The notes beneath the pieces were generated by a model. The model saw nothing but the letters and a program-made list of their open reading frames with translations, ran no database searches and was not told the origin of the DNA. From Fomitopsis serialis (Eukaryota > Basidiomycota > Agaricomycetes > Polyporales > Fomitopsidaceae): a stretch of DNA of 64,000 bases. Numbering within the stretch: position 1 is the first letter of the stretch; every line of letters begins with the position of its first letter. The DNA is taken from assembly GCF_022376445.1 (NCBI RefSeq), contig NW_025954991.1:248001-312000 (forward strand), given 5' to 3'. The position numbers were made by a program, and so were the translations under genes. This document shows positions 12,573 to 27,147 of this stretch, one piece after another.

Positions 12573-13562
12573 CCCAGATCATCAGCGCCCAAGGCCAACG
12601 ATGGGCGCCATAGTGTCTAGTACTTTGTGCACGTCGCATATTGTGTTGCGAGTCCTGGATGAAGAGAGGATGCAGGAACGACTCCAGGATGGGTGGTCAC
12701 TCAGAGTCGGCAACGCGATTGAACGGCGCGGTTGAGTTGAGGCAGGCACGTGCGCGCGTCGCCAAGTGGCTGAGGCCGCGTTCCACTTTTGGTTCCGCTG
12801 AACGTTGTTCTCTTACTCGGAAACCGCTCTGACGATGATAGGCACCCCTTGAAGTCGACAAGCTGTCAGGAAATGCATGTATGTCCTGAATTGGGCTCAA
12901 ATATTGTCTGGCGTGGCCACCTCGCGCCTACTGGCAGGCGGCCACTTGCAGAAGTCAATAGAAGGGACGTGGCACGCGTGTGGGGTTTGGAGGGTATGAT
13001 GTGTACGCCTTTGAATGATATCTGTTACTACCGCTCACCTTTCGTAACGCGAGTCGTCCGTCACTGGCATGTCGACAGGTGAATAACTCCGGAACGAGTG
13101 AGCTGCGCGGGTGCATAGTCGAAGAGCAGCATCACCAGCTAGCTTTCACACTTGTCAAAGATGTTATCAAAAAGGCATAGGGTGGGACGACCAGCGTTGC
13201 AGCCCATATCGAGATGAGGTCTAGGTCAAACGCCAAGATCGCCCCCTGGTCGCTACTCGGACATCGTACAGACAAGATGTTCTTCTACCACGAGGTCGTC
13301 ATATTGACTGCGGACGCCCTAGGGCTAATCAACATGCTGCTCTGGCACCTGTACTTTTGCAAGACCCCATGCCGGACGCTTGCTACTGCGTGCTCCCCCT
13401 AAACAATAGGCATGCCTGCGGGTCGTCTCTGGTTCCCTCGCACAGGATGACTACGCAGTTCATCCCCGGACGCCGCCGTTCGCACACCAAAGTTGGTACT
13501 TTCACCAATGGTCTGATGGTGATCATATGCCGCGACATACCGCGAGGGTAGCGGCACATACG
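12573..13562. other. Intergenic stretch upstream of the coiled-coil gene
   Basis: It holds the probable promoter of the coiled-coil gene and the 3' flank of the next F-box gene. No gene was recognised; the open frames are short and lack protein features. Confidence 0.4.
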
Positions 13563-15424
13563 TCACGGTCGCGAGAGCCTAGACGGGCAGTCGTTCATGT
13601 GAAGCTGAGGCTGGCCGTGCATTTTCAGGGAGAAGAGCGAGAGTAGGATGTTAGGGATGGAAGGGCAAATGCTATCATCATCGGATGGTATTCTAAGTAT
13701 GTTTCGTGATCTCGTGATACATGGTCGTGTAACAGGTTGACCTTTGGAGACAGTCATGCGTAGGTACGCACTATTGTCATCTCTCAAAAGTGACATCGCA
13801 TTCTGCGCAAAGAACATTGAGTATTCATCTTGCACGCAGCACATAACGTACGAACCGTCAAAGGGTCGGCTGCAGTCATAACGGACCGATCGCATATGTG
13901 CAGCGATTTGCTCTCCCCTAGCCGCATCGAGCTGCCTCATCGATCGTGCGTGTGACGCGCCTTCGAAACACCACCAGCGTAGGTCCGGGGATACTTTGAC
14001 TTGCTGACTGTTTTCTTGGTCCACGAAGGTATGTCTCCAAGGTGAGCCACCCTCCGCCAGGTCGGGGCTCGTGTTGAGAGAGAGGTAGCGAAGATGGGGA
14101 GCCGTGTCTGGTACAGATGCGGGGAATGCACGGAAGACTATATCTTCGGACGAAGGGACGTCGTCAAATGTGTTGCCTGTGCCTACAGTAGCAAGTTGCT
14201 CATGTGTGTCGCGCCGAAGGGGACAACGGATTTCCAAGCATACGATGGCACTCGTTGCGATAGCCCCATTCACTTTGGCCTGGATAACTGCAATAAGTAT
14301 GTGTTGAGTTGCTTTGCAACGTAGCATCAATGTGCACTCACCCACCAAAGGGCTAGATCTATCCCACATGTGCGATATGAACATATGTCGGACAGTTCGA
14401 CGGCCAGGTATCGGAGACGTGCCGAGCGGACGAAGAATTGTGACCAGAAGTTGGCGTCGAGTTGCGAGTCTGTTCGTGCTACAAGTGCAACAGGCTGCAC
14501 GTTCGACACCGCTGTGAGGGTCGTTGCAGGAAATGTAGGCAATAGGAATCCGCCAACGAAGGTCGGTCGTTGGCCCCGCACTATCCGAGACGCAATCAGG
14601 CAGTCCAACTCCAAGAGATGTATGCCAGTGACATTCCGCCATTCGGCGAATGACAAGCCGGGGCCGCGAACATACTGCAATGCTGGCCACTCAACCACCG
14701 GAGCGGGATGCCCGCGGGAATCCCAGCCGTTTCGGAGCCTGATGTCAAGGTTGCGGACCCCAGGGAATGCCCGCGCGAGATCCGCTAGCTTTGGTGCAAA
14801 GTGAATCCGTGGATTTAGGATTACGAGGTACTGCACGCTGGGCAAACGAAGCTGTGGGTCCAGCTGAAGTAGTGGCGGATCGGTGGGGCGGGCCACCCGT
14901 TGCGGAGGTAAGCTGAAGGTCAACTTGCGAGGCATGGATTGCATATTGTTGATACATCTCGAGGTGTTTGGCCCTATAACATCCAAGTCTATCTCCGCCA
15001 AATGTCTCATAGCAGACAGGACATCGACCAGTCGTGGTTCGTATGCTGCCCAGCATTCGGCGGACTTCAGAGACAAAAGGCGGAGGTGGACAGTTCCCTC
15101 CAATAGGTCGGCGAGCAGAGTAGCCACGTAGGTCCCCCGAATCCCGTCGTAGTGGCGCTGATATGCCCCGCTTTCGCGACGCATTGAGACATTGATCCTC
15201 AACTCACGGAGAGCGGATAGGCGATGTTGCATTGTACCCAGCATGTAGATGCAGAAATCGATGACCTTCGACTCAGAGCGGAGAGTGACGGACTGTAGGG
15301 CATGATGACAGGCAATGAGGTAAACTCCGCGTGCCGTGTAGAGAGTGACCGTGCATCATCGGAACCAAGGTAGGAGACGATAATGCCGAGGCGTCGTCAT
15401 TAATGTGAGAAGGGTCGCTGACAT
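13563..15424 (-). CDS. F-box protein, paralogue 1 of 3
   Basis: Minus strand, ATG 15424 (MSATLLTL...). Exon 1 runs 15424-14342, there is an intron at 14341-14288 (GTGAGT...GCAG, 54 bp), and exon 2 runs from 14287. The N-terminus matches the F-box of its paralogues: NDDALGIIVSYLGSDDARSLS, then HHALQSVTLRS. A leucine-rich, LRR-like central region follows, and near the end RYLSLN and DLRWWCFEGA, then GEQIAAHMRSVRYD. Two or three single missing bases in the first 150 bp and one at the exon 2 junction must be assumed. After the shared FDG motif the frame stays open about 100 codons to 13563. The other two copies stop within 8-12 codons, so this tail is probably 3' sequence read through. By family it is a putative SCF substrate adaptor; the target is unknown. 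Confidence 0.7.
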
Positions 15425-15991
15425 TCGAGTCAGACAGTCGCTTGTGGACGCAGCGCTCATCCGTCCTGATCCACTGATTCGTAGTTACTGGTCGCTGGTC
15501 GCAAAGTCAGCGGTGAGATATAGCACCACACCTGAACATTTACCTGTGGAGTGTGCTGTTGTTCACCAGACCAGCGATTCGGCGTGGTTTCCTCACTGAA
15601 GCTCTATCGGGGCAAAGGGCAGCTGTCGAGTTTAAGTAGTGTCAGGTAGACAGAACCTTGTAACACGGCGGGACTGATGTGGCTCCGGTATGCCACATGG
15701 GGATGCCGTTAAACATGTGCGTATGGAAGTGCGTACTGAGTGATCTTCAGAATTCTGAGCGACACCGAAGGGAATCAATCATAGACCAAGCACTAAGTAC
15801 TTACAGCCAGACAACAGACCGTTGTTTCCACAAGTTAGGATCGTCCTCATATACATACATGATTTCCACTGCATAGCCTTGACATATTAGCTACAACTCA
15901 AGCCCCCGAGCCGCACGCACGTCGATGTGAACAAGTTGACACCCTCGCTGAGTAGTATTTTAACTGGACATTGCGATCTGTTAGTAGAACG
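15425..15991. other. Spacer between F-box paralogues 1 and 2
   Basis: This 567 bp lies between two tandem minus-strand paralogues. It must contain the promoter of paralogue 1 and the terminator of paralogue 2. No clear TATA box or other element was seen. Confidence 0.4.
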
Positions 15992-17579
15992 TCAGTCAGA
16001 ACCGCCAGCAAGGGAAAGGACAGACAAACCGTCGAAGTCTACGGTGTAGTCGTATCGGACCGAACGGAGATACGCAGCGATCCGTTCTCCCTTGGCCGGG
16101 TCGAGCACTCTCGCGACCCGTGCAGCCTCTACACCTTCCAAGCTCCACCAATGCAAGTCAGAATATGTCGTAAGCACTTGGCTATGGTCTGGAGCGAGGA
16201 AGTCGTATCTCCAAAGCGACTCTCCCTCAGGACGTACGTCGAGAGAGAGGTAGCGAAGTGTAATGGGTGTCTTGCGAGCAGAGGCCCCAAGGACGTCCAC
16301 GAGCTCCTGCTTGAAAGAGCACACGCTGGAGTCGTTGGATGCAGAAGTGGCGCCGTTAACGGACTGCGAATCCCCCGCATCACACAGGAACCGAAGCTCA
16401 AAGCAGATGACGTTGCTATCTGCAAGGGCCGAGCACAACGTAGTCTGAAAATCTCGCAGTCAGTGAGTTGACTTCATGGCAAGAAAGCATACGTGTACTC
16501 ACCCACCAGTTCGCAATGTCTAGTTGACGACAATCACCATAGATCGCAACAGCCAGATAACGCAAGCGTGTAGCACTTGCAATAAGCCATGCTACATTCG
16601 ACGATGCCAGGTTCCATCTAATTCCACAATCACTGCAACAGGGTCGATGTTGCTCATTGCAGAGGTGGTATTTGCGCGTGCGCCCGGATCTATCGCCACA
16701 CTGGCGGGAGACCCACTCCATGATATGCCTCCATATGTGTACGAAGGCTGGCGGATCAATTGACATAGATGGACGGGGACAACGTTCTTCCATACCTGAA
16801 CGAGGATAGTGGGCCTCGGATGCGCTCCAGGTTCTGCCAGGTGGCGCGGGTGAGTAACCGTCTACAAAACTCCAGGCCTGATACGGGAACTGCTGTACAT
16901 GGTGTCAAGATTTCTGACACGGGGAAATCCCGCGCAAGCTCGATTGGTTCGGGTAGGTTATGGGGATCCTGTGCTGAGAGATACTCGACACTTGGAAGAC
17001 GAAGCTGAGGATGTAGTAGAAGACGCTTTCGAGTTCGCTGTCGAGGCTCGTTGAAGGCCATGCGGACGGGGGCTGATTGCATCTTGTTGATCAACTTCGC
17101 AGTATTCGCTCCAACGAACTGCACCTCTATCTCCTGTAGGGTTTGCATCGAGGCTAGGACCTCGATCAATTGAGGCTCGTAGGACATCCACACCTCGGCT
17201 GAGTCCATGACCAGCGTGCGCAGATTGGCCGTTCCTCGAAGCATTTTGGCGAGTAGCGTAGCTCCCGCAGCGTAGAGCTCCTCGGTCTCGTTGGTGACGT
17301 GCACGCGCAATTCGGGGGGAGATAGGACTACGCAGTGCAATCGCAGTTCGTGTAGAGCGAAGAGACGATGTGGCATATCATTGAGCATGTAGGTGAAGAA
17401 CTTCAGGGCTTTGACGAAAGAGCGGAGCGTGACATATTGTAGTGCGTGATGGTTAGCGACGCGTAGAATGCGCGTGTCGTGTGGGAGAGTCGATGGGCAC
17501 TTGTGGAATCGAGGTAAGAGACGAGGGTGGCGAAGACGTCGTCATTCAAAGTGATCAGACTCGTTGGCATGCCGGCCAT
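15992..17579 (-). CDS. F-box protein, paralogue 2 of 3
   Basis: Minus strand, ATG 17579 (MAGMPTSLITLNDD). Exon 1 is 17579-16503, the intron 16502-16445 (58 bp) and exon 2 16444-15992. The F-box segment is LNDDVFATLVSYLDSTSAHRLS, followed by HHALQYVTLRSFVKALKFF. The central part is leucine-rich and the C-terminus has TLRYLSLDVRPEGESLWRYD and GERIAAYLRSVRYDYTVDFDG. It shares the intron position (right after a Trp-Trp pair), length and C-terminal block with the genes at 13.6-15.4 kb and 42.7-44.3 kb, so the three are one paralogous family. About three frame breaks in exon 1 are each consistent with missing bases: after LSHTTR, before VWKNVVPVHL and before NVAWLIASA. The inferred role is an SCF substrate receptor with a Leu-rich recognition region. 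Confidence 0.72.
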
Positions 17580-18363
17580 ACCGCTACTCTCGTGTATCAA
17601 TCAGCAGTACCCACGATAGAATAAGAGTTTCGAAGACTCCTGTGACATAACAATTACACACCACGGAGAAGGGCGAGTGGCTTTCGGAAAGTGGCCGGTA
17701 GGAAGTGAAAGACAGTACAGCCACAGCGGCGAAGGGGTCGTATAAACCCTTTAGCTCGCCGACGTAATCGGCGTTCGCGATGGGAGCGCTTCAGGTGTTG
17801 TGTGGCTCAGTGCGCGATAAACAGAATTACCCTAATAGGAGGACAATTGGCAGATTGAGTACAATCCAGGACAAATTTGCAGAGAATAAGGTGTATGAAT
17901 TGCGGACCGGAGACCGGAATGACATACTTGGGTCAGTTCAAGCAAAACAAACGTCATTGTATGCAAGACATCACCAAGTAGACGCAGACTGGACAGTAAA
18001 CACTTCAGGCAAGTTCAAGTAACTGATGCTGCCACCAATCGGCCTCCAGTAGAGCATAGAATGTCAACCCGCCAATTGTCTCAATCTGATGAGTTAGAAG
18101 CACGATGATACAGCGTGTCAGCGTGGATGCGCAGAGCAGGGTGAGAGTAAGAGGGAGGAGGGAGACGGTTGGACCTTTAAGCCGGCGTTGAGTAGCACGC
18201 GGCCGACGACTTCCCGATTAGGATATCCCGTCCGGGGTATGATGACCAATACGACGCCTCTGAAGTGATCCCGCCACCTCCTGCTGCTTAAGCTTACCCC
18301 GCATTCGTGTCTCCCTACTTGATTGGCCACCGACGCACTCGCCAACCCTGCTGCTGTGTCGCC
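17580..18363. other. Divergent intergenic region, F-box paralogue 2 / SNF1
   Basis: These 784 bp separate two genes that point away from each other, so both promoters should lie here. No gene or clear regulatory motif was recognised. SNF1 starts in a good context (GCCATGG). Confidence 0.45.
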
Positions 18364-20999
<2,636 letters not shown>

Positions 21000-22300
21000 G
21001 CTGTCTCTTGGGATCTTTAGTGCGCGTATTTGCTTTCGATGTCGTCTGTGCTATGCCTGCGCTGCTTATTTTTGGTTACCCCCGCATTTGTAGCTCTGTT
21101 CTGGTGGTTGGGATGTAAGAGTACGGCAAAGAAGTCATCACTAGCTATGTACGATGCCACTAATGCGATGGCGTTGATCGCGAGCAACCGATGCACGGTG
21201 CGATGTGAGAAGACCATCGGATAAATCTAGCTTCACTTGTATCTTTTCCTTCGATGCAGCGCATGAATGAAGTTGACAATCACTGACAATCTACACCGAA
21301 ACGCCCTAGGCCAGTTCCACGCAATAAAGTGCGACGAGCGCAGGTGAGTAGCGTGATGTTTTGTGAATTGGTCCCGTTATGGATGTAGGCTGCACTAATG
21401 CGAGCTACGTAGTGATCCCTTCACGTCCTTAACCGGCTACGAACGACAAACGTGACAGCCATCACAATAAACTGGGTTCCTGACCTTCCTGTGAAACCGT
21501 TCACGCTGCTGGATGTCCTAGGAAGGAAGTCGTACGAGCTCGTCCTTCAGAGGTAGGTGTAGATCAATCCTCTGCGAAGCTTCCCTGTGCTAACGTTATG
21601 CGCATCTGTGTCTCGAGTGTTCGTTCGCATGGAAGCACTCGTGCACACAGGCGACGACGGGACTTCTCGCTGAGGAGCAGTCGACGGGGTGCGCGCGCTC
21701 GCCGCCACGAAGCCTTCGCCCTCGTCAACGCGGCTCCGTGGGGACGGCCCGCCACTCCACGTGAGCCGGGAGTGCACAATTTGGCTGGATGTGGACAGCT
21801 GTCACTCCCCGTCGCTCAGAGCGTGGCAGCTGTCCAGTCCGCCACACACCCCGCCTCCGTCTGCACGCACTCGCGACACGCCGCGCACGCCTGGAATGTA
21901 TCTGAGGCGTATACGGCATCGGTGCGAACAAGCGTGCGGGACGCGAGCAGCCCGCCGCAGCCCGCCGCGGGGGCCTGCGCCACCAGCGAGCGTCGGTGGC
22001 ATGTGCATGGAAGGGATCCGCGTGCCTTCGTCGTTCGTTGGGTGACAAGGAAGTGGGCTTCTGTGATAGACGCACGGCGGTCCAGGGTGGCGCTCACCGC
22101 TCCGTCACGCTGTGGAGAGCGTGCACGTCCGTCTTTGGCAAACTGGCTGCCATACACGGCCCGTCGTTGCTCGATGCCATGTCGTGACTTGTCAACCCGC
22201 CACCCGCCCGTTATAAACCCTCGCCATGTTCGAGTCCATTTCACCCCGCCCTCTCCCTTCTGCCTCCTCTCCGCCATCTTCCATCACCTGCTACGCCGCC
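21000..22300. other. SNF1 3' flank and promoter/5'UTR of the Pumilio gene
   Basis: No gene was supported in these 1.3 kb. The right end is pyrimidine-rich, as is common before basidiomycete transcription starts, and holds a TATA box at 22212-22217. The 303-codon plus-strand open frame here continues across the Pumilio start in the wrong frame and looks compositional. Confidence 0.45.
22212..22217 (+). promoter_or_regulatory. TATA box of the Pumilio gene
   Basis: TATAAA sits 84-89 bp upstream of ATG 22301. Transcription starting about 30 bp downstream would begin after the in-frame ATG at 22226. This is why the later ATG, in the context GCCGCCATGG, was chosen. Confidence 0.6.
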
Positions 22301-24873
22301 ATGGACCAGCCCGCCGCCGCCAGGCCTTTCGATCCTTTCTTCGACATGCCGCTCCCCAACCCGAGCCGCAGCATCCACGCCTCCATCTGGGCGCCCCAGC
22401 CGCAGCCCTCGGAGACCGCCTGGACGAAGGCCATCGACTCGTTCACCCGTGTCGACAGCAACGGCCACCCGATTCGTCCGGATCCCCGTCGCACGAGCTC
22501 ATTCCCTAGCACCTGCGAGGACCTGTTCGGGCCTCCTGGTGCGGATAGTCGTATGCGCAGACACGTCGGGGCCATCGGCGACGGCCGCAAGAAAGGGTCT
22601 CCGACCTTGGAACAAGTCGTAGGTGTCCAAATCAACGCATATATGCGCGCATGTAGTCAGTTCTGACGAGGTTACCAGCATGTCGAACAGCTGTTCCGCA
22701 CTCTGAACCTCAACTCTCCCGCTCCGGCCCTCAGCTGGTCACTACCTTCGGGCAGCCGCAGCAATCGTCGCAGGCGTCCCCTGATCTATCTCCCATTTCG
22801 AACACTGCTCTTCTTACTCCTTCCGATTCTCCTTCCACGAAAACGTTCGACGTCAAGCCGGACGGCAGCCACTACGGCCTTGGTGTCTTCAATGGCTATC
22901 AGGGCGATCGTCTCTTCGAGACTGGGCCGCCGCCGAGGCACAGCGACCCTTATAGGGATCCTCACGTCGTCTCGAGGAGTGGCTTTCCGTCCGCGCATCA
23001 GCGGGACGCGAGCACTTTTCCTTTCCTTGAGCCTCTGTCTGAAGTCTCCTCGCCGATTCAGAGTTCCCAGCCCTTCCTACAGGCCGCCTATCCCCAGCCC
23101 ACGCATCGTCGCCTCGAGTCCGCTCACGGTCAACAGCAGTCGTGGACCCAGCAGCCTCGCATGCGGGCCCCCTCCGGGTGGGTCCAAGCAGACGAGAGGT
23201 CGATGGCCGACTTCGTGGCAGGTAGTTTTGCACCTGAATCGACTCTTCGATCGTCCCAGTCGAGCCACAGCAGTGGCAAGTCGCATGCTCACGAGGTAAG
23301 CCCTTATTCCCGTACGTAATGGTTCTCTTCTTCACGCTGACGACGTCCTCTCATAGCCGATCAACTTCTTGTCCTTGCTTCATCCGTCCTCTTCGCCGCC
23401 GTACACTCTCTTCGTCGACCGCATTATCAGGTCGTCGGACCAGCAGGCGTCCATCTTCCTTCAGCAGAAGCTGAAGGTTGCTGACGGTGCCGAGCGGGCA
23501 AAGATCGTGGACGCCATATGCTCCAAGGGCTTTGAGATGATGGCTCATCGGTAAGGCATCGAGCAGACCTGTCCTGAGGTGGAGCTGACAAGGCTGCGAC
23601 ATCAGGTTCGGAAACTGGGCTGTCCAGCGGTGCCTCGAGGCGACTGCTTCGCCTGAGGAGCGTCGGAAGATTGTCGCTTGCATGAGGTACATAACCATCC
23701 ATCTATACGCTCCGAGTGGAACATCCTTCTGATGTCTGAATAGGGGTCGCGTTGTCGACCTAGCGACCAATTGCTACGGGTGTCATGTCCTGCAAAAAGC
23801 TCTGGACTGTGAAGAGGACGTCAGGCTGTTGATCGTTTCCGAGCTTCTCCTCGGCGATCCTGCTCAGACCCTCGTGAACAAGCATGCGTCTCACGTCTGG
23901 AGCAAGGTAGTATCAGCCGTTGTATATGTGACGACATAAGGCTGATGTCCGTATGCAGGTCATGGAGCTGACCTGGACGTCCCCGCACCTCCTATTTCGC
24001 ATAGTATGTCGGCCTTGTGTGTATGATGTCTACATGCTCGCTAACATACTCCTGTTCGCAGTGTCAACAGATCTCTCAAGGGCAAGTGGGCCGCCTAGCT
24101 TGTCACGAGACTGGTTCCCTCGTTGTCAGGTATGCTCATACCCACCTTGCTGATACTCAAACGAATCGTCTCGCAGCATGCCTTTGAAACCTCGAAGAGT
24201 CGGCGAAGGATGGCATCATCGACGAGTTGCTGAACCAGGGTCAGCAGTCTTGCCGAGTCGCAAAAGTCAGTGGGGATCGTACTGCGTCCAACACAGTGAG
24301 TGTCCAGCGATGACTTTTGCTCGCGCTAAGCGCGCAATTAAGTTCTCGAGCACGGATCTAAAAAGCACCGGGACATGGCCCTAGACCATCTCTTGGCTGG
24401 CCTTCTTGAATACGCAACGAACGAACAAGGTGTGAAGTCTGTTACGAAGGCCCTGAAAGAGGGTGGCAAGGAGACGTTGGACAAGATCATCAAGCGCATG
24501 TGCGAGCCTGCCAAGGGGTAAGTGTTACAGGCATGTAGTCTGATGTGTACTTGAACTTCTTCTTCACAGGGGGCGCAGAGTCACGATTGTTGACTGGCGC
24601 TGTCCGTCACCGGAAGCCAGCTCATCGCGAGCGTGTTGCCCAATGTATGTGAATCTGGTATCCGGCTGAAACATGTAGCTGACGAAGACGGCACAGGCGG
24701 ACAAAGATCAGCGTGCCTCCTGTATGACTCTATCCGCGGGCACATCGTCACGCTCCGTGGCTGCAAGACTGGCTCCAAGGTCATCTGGCTCTTCGATCGC
24801 ATGGCGAGTCCGGCTCATGAATATGTGATGCGTCTTTGACCATTTGTTACAGCGCGCATACTACGGCTACTGA
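22301..24873 (+). CDS. Pumilio/PUF-repeat RNA-binding protein
   Basis: Twelve exons: 22301-22618, 22679-23295, 23357-23550, 23606-23686, 23744-23906, 23959-24003, 24062-24129, 24177-24295, 24343-24517, 24570-24644, 24697-24803 and 24853-24873. The first third is low-complexity. PUF repeats follow, visible as GFEMMAHRFGNWAVQRCLE, NCYGCHVLQKALD, NKHASHVWSK, LACHETGSLVV, SQWGSYCVQHILEHG and EYATNEQGVKSVTKAL. The protein ends DRM-RAYYGY. The repeat pattern resembles the fungal JSN1/Puf1-like group. PUF proteins bind mRNA 3'UTRs and control stability or translation. Nine single missing bases must be restored, mostly in homopolymers (exon 2 one, 6 two, 7 two, 8 two, 10 one, 11 one). The total is then 1992 nt, 663 residues, with every splice phase agreeing. 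The last intron (24804-24852) has a GC donor. Confidence 0.93.
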
Positions 24874-25788
24874 GGCCGACTAGAGAGCGGTGACACGTTC
24901 CATTCGCCTCGATCGCATCTGCAGCAATCTTCTCGTCTCGGCATGCTTAAAAGCCTTGAAAATCCGGAAAACATCATCGATCTCAACACAGCATCATACG
25001 AATCAAGTGCAATCATAAGTATATCTCGCATCATCAAGCAAGCATCGTATCGTATTCGACTGGTCATTCAAGTTCAATGCAGGACAACGCCTCATGTTAC
25101 ATGATCATCTCACCACCGTCTCCGTAGCTAGCATCAACAAAAACGTCTACGCCCGCATATCGCTTCACGAATGGACTTTACGGCACTCGCATCATCTCTC
25201 TTCGTCGCATTTACCAAGCAGCGTTTCTTTATTGCTCGTTTTATTAGCTCAGGCAGCAAGCGTTTCTCGCATCATGCGGTATTTATACCTTCGAAAATCA
25301 ACTATACCGTCGCACCACCTTCGTCTTAGTCTCTGATACGGCTGTCCTCTTGTACAATAGTACCTATCCTGTCGTCGTCATTTGACATCCTGTCTTTACG
25401 AGTCGAACTGTACATACGTGTAGAATACAATGAGAAGTATTATGTGTACGCTACTCGTCGTGCGACGCATGCCTTACGTGTTTCGTTGAATGCAACGAAG
25501 AATCGCAACGTCCTCGTATACCTCCAGAGAGGCCTTGAGATCTGAGAGCAGAAGCCTCTGTCGACGTCGCCCAGCAGATACTACAGAGCGTAGGTTACAC
25601 TTTGTACACTGGCAGCGCACGGGTACAGGCTGCAGGCTGCCTGCTTCGGCTTGCTCGAGAAAGTGTCAGGTACGATACCTAGTGCTTGGAGCAGTGACAA
25701 GGCGGACAGGCTTGAACATCACGCAGCGCAGCCTTGAGACTGCCCTCGCGCGCGTTCAATGGGACAACGCGTGCCACGCCGGTGATTG

Positions 25789-25806
25789 CCCCCCCCCCCC
25801 CCCCCC
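25789..25806 (+). repeat. 18-nt poly-C tract followed by a short CA run
   Basis: Eighteen consecutive C residues followed by ACACAC. It is the longest homopolymer noticed in the window. The true length in the genome is uncertain, because other homopolymers here appear shortened. Confidence 0.9.
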
Positions 25807-26994
25807 ACACACATTTTGAAGCTACTTTCCATTGTAACGACTGTCCCGTTGACAGGCCCCAAGCAATCATGCGTCTTGTCTTGAGCATCGAAGTCATAGA
25901 GTTTGAGGTACAGTGTAGACGAGCGGCGTACTGGTATTCTGATCGTCCCGTCTTCAGTTCCAATGTGTCAATGTTGCTGTAAAAGTCCAGGTTGAGAAAG
26001 AGTTACTTACCGGTCTGCGTGTCCTGATAGCAAAGATTAATTCCACTATCAGCCTGAGAAGGAGGCCACGCGAGTCTCCAGTCCACCGGAATTGCCACCG
26101 CCCACGACGCATGGAGACGCGCAGATCCCATCCTGCAATGCTACTTATCTCGGACGGTATCGTCTCTGCGTTCGGAATCTCCGAGTCCACGAGATCTATG
26201 AGATTGGGAGGGCTTCGCGTGCAGGCTCTAAACGCAGGCGATCTGCGAAGTGTGCCCGAGGGAATAGACGTGATGTGTTTATCTGCGTCCGGGAAGAAGT
26301 GATCGAGCATGCGTAATGAATACATCATCACGGACCGGTATCCTTGGGGAAGGTGCAAACATGAGGCATGGATCGTCTCTTCCTTGCTTAGATACGTGTT
26401 TCTCACCTTTATGGGCACTGATCCGAACCTCTTGCATTGCCGACGAGCGGCGCAACGGCATACCATTGTATCGGAAGCTGATGTCTTCGACGCTATATGC
26501 CATCTTTTGAGACAGTATCCGTTGCGGATCATACGCATTGGTGGGAAGCGAATGAGCGTACAGCGATTGGTGTTGACCAAAGGAAAAGCTGTACGCTTGG
26601 CTGTCATTATTGGCACGTCAATAAAACACGTATTTCTGAATGAAATTGCGTAAATGTCTGTCGGCACATCAAGGCGTATACCGTTGCATGTGTTGAGTAA
26701 ATGATAAGCGAGGAGCTAAGGCTTTGCCATAATGAGGGCCCCCGGCTCAACGAGCCGGTCAGCGAGCAGACGCATTTTGATCCTCCGGTATATTACGCTA
26801 TTTTAGAAGCAGACACATAGAAAGAAATTCGGCAGTGACGCACATGGTGTCCTGTCTTGACGATGAGCGAGGAACATGGATGAGTCAGCTGCAGGCGTTC
26901 AGTAGGATATCCAAATACGGGTTCTTCGGATACTGCCGGTGCCACGTGCTCACTGCGTCAAAGTCGCGCACAGCGCGCGTCCTCCTCTTCTCCA

Positions 26995-27147
26995 ACGCAC
27001 CTTCAGTCAAATTGCAGACCTCGCCTCTGAACCTACGGCTGGTCTGTGCCATTACAGGGCGGATAGCGACTGGATGTCTTAGTGCTCGACTTTGTCACGC
27101 CTCTTCTTGGGTTTCATTTGCTATGTCGGAGAGGCAGAGCCGGTAGT
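26995..27147 (-). repeat. Dispersed repeat, copy 1 (inverted relative to copy at 40.9 kb)
   Basis: Read on the minus strand, this matches 40897-41053 on the plus strand at roughly 80 percent by eye. The match includes CTACCGGCTCTGC, a long shared core around ATCCGCCCTGTAATGGCACA, and GCAATTTGACTGAAGGTGCG. Weaker similarity continues about 100 bp further. In one frame both copies read SRALRHPV-IRPVMAQTSRR and VCNLTEGAL. It could therefore be a degraded gene pair or part of a transposon. I do not recognise the protein. Confidence 0.7.

Noticed and set aside
21598..22509. 303-codon plus-strand frame over the Pumilio promoter
   Set aside because: It overlaps the Pumilio start in the wrong frame, has no conserved motif and reflects local composition.
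25954..26667. 237-codon minus-strand frame and an overlapping 114-codon plus-strand ATG frame
   Set aside because: The long frame begins at GTG, no family or splice pattern was recognised, and both frames compete for the same DNA. Kept as an open question rather than a gene.
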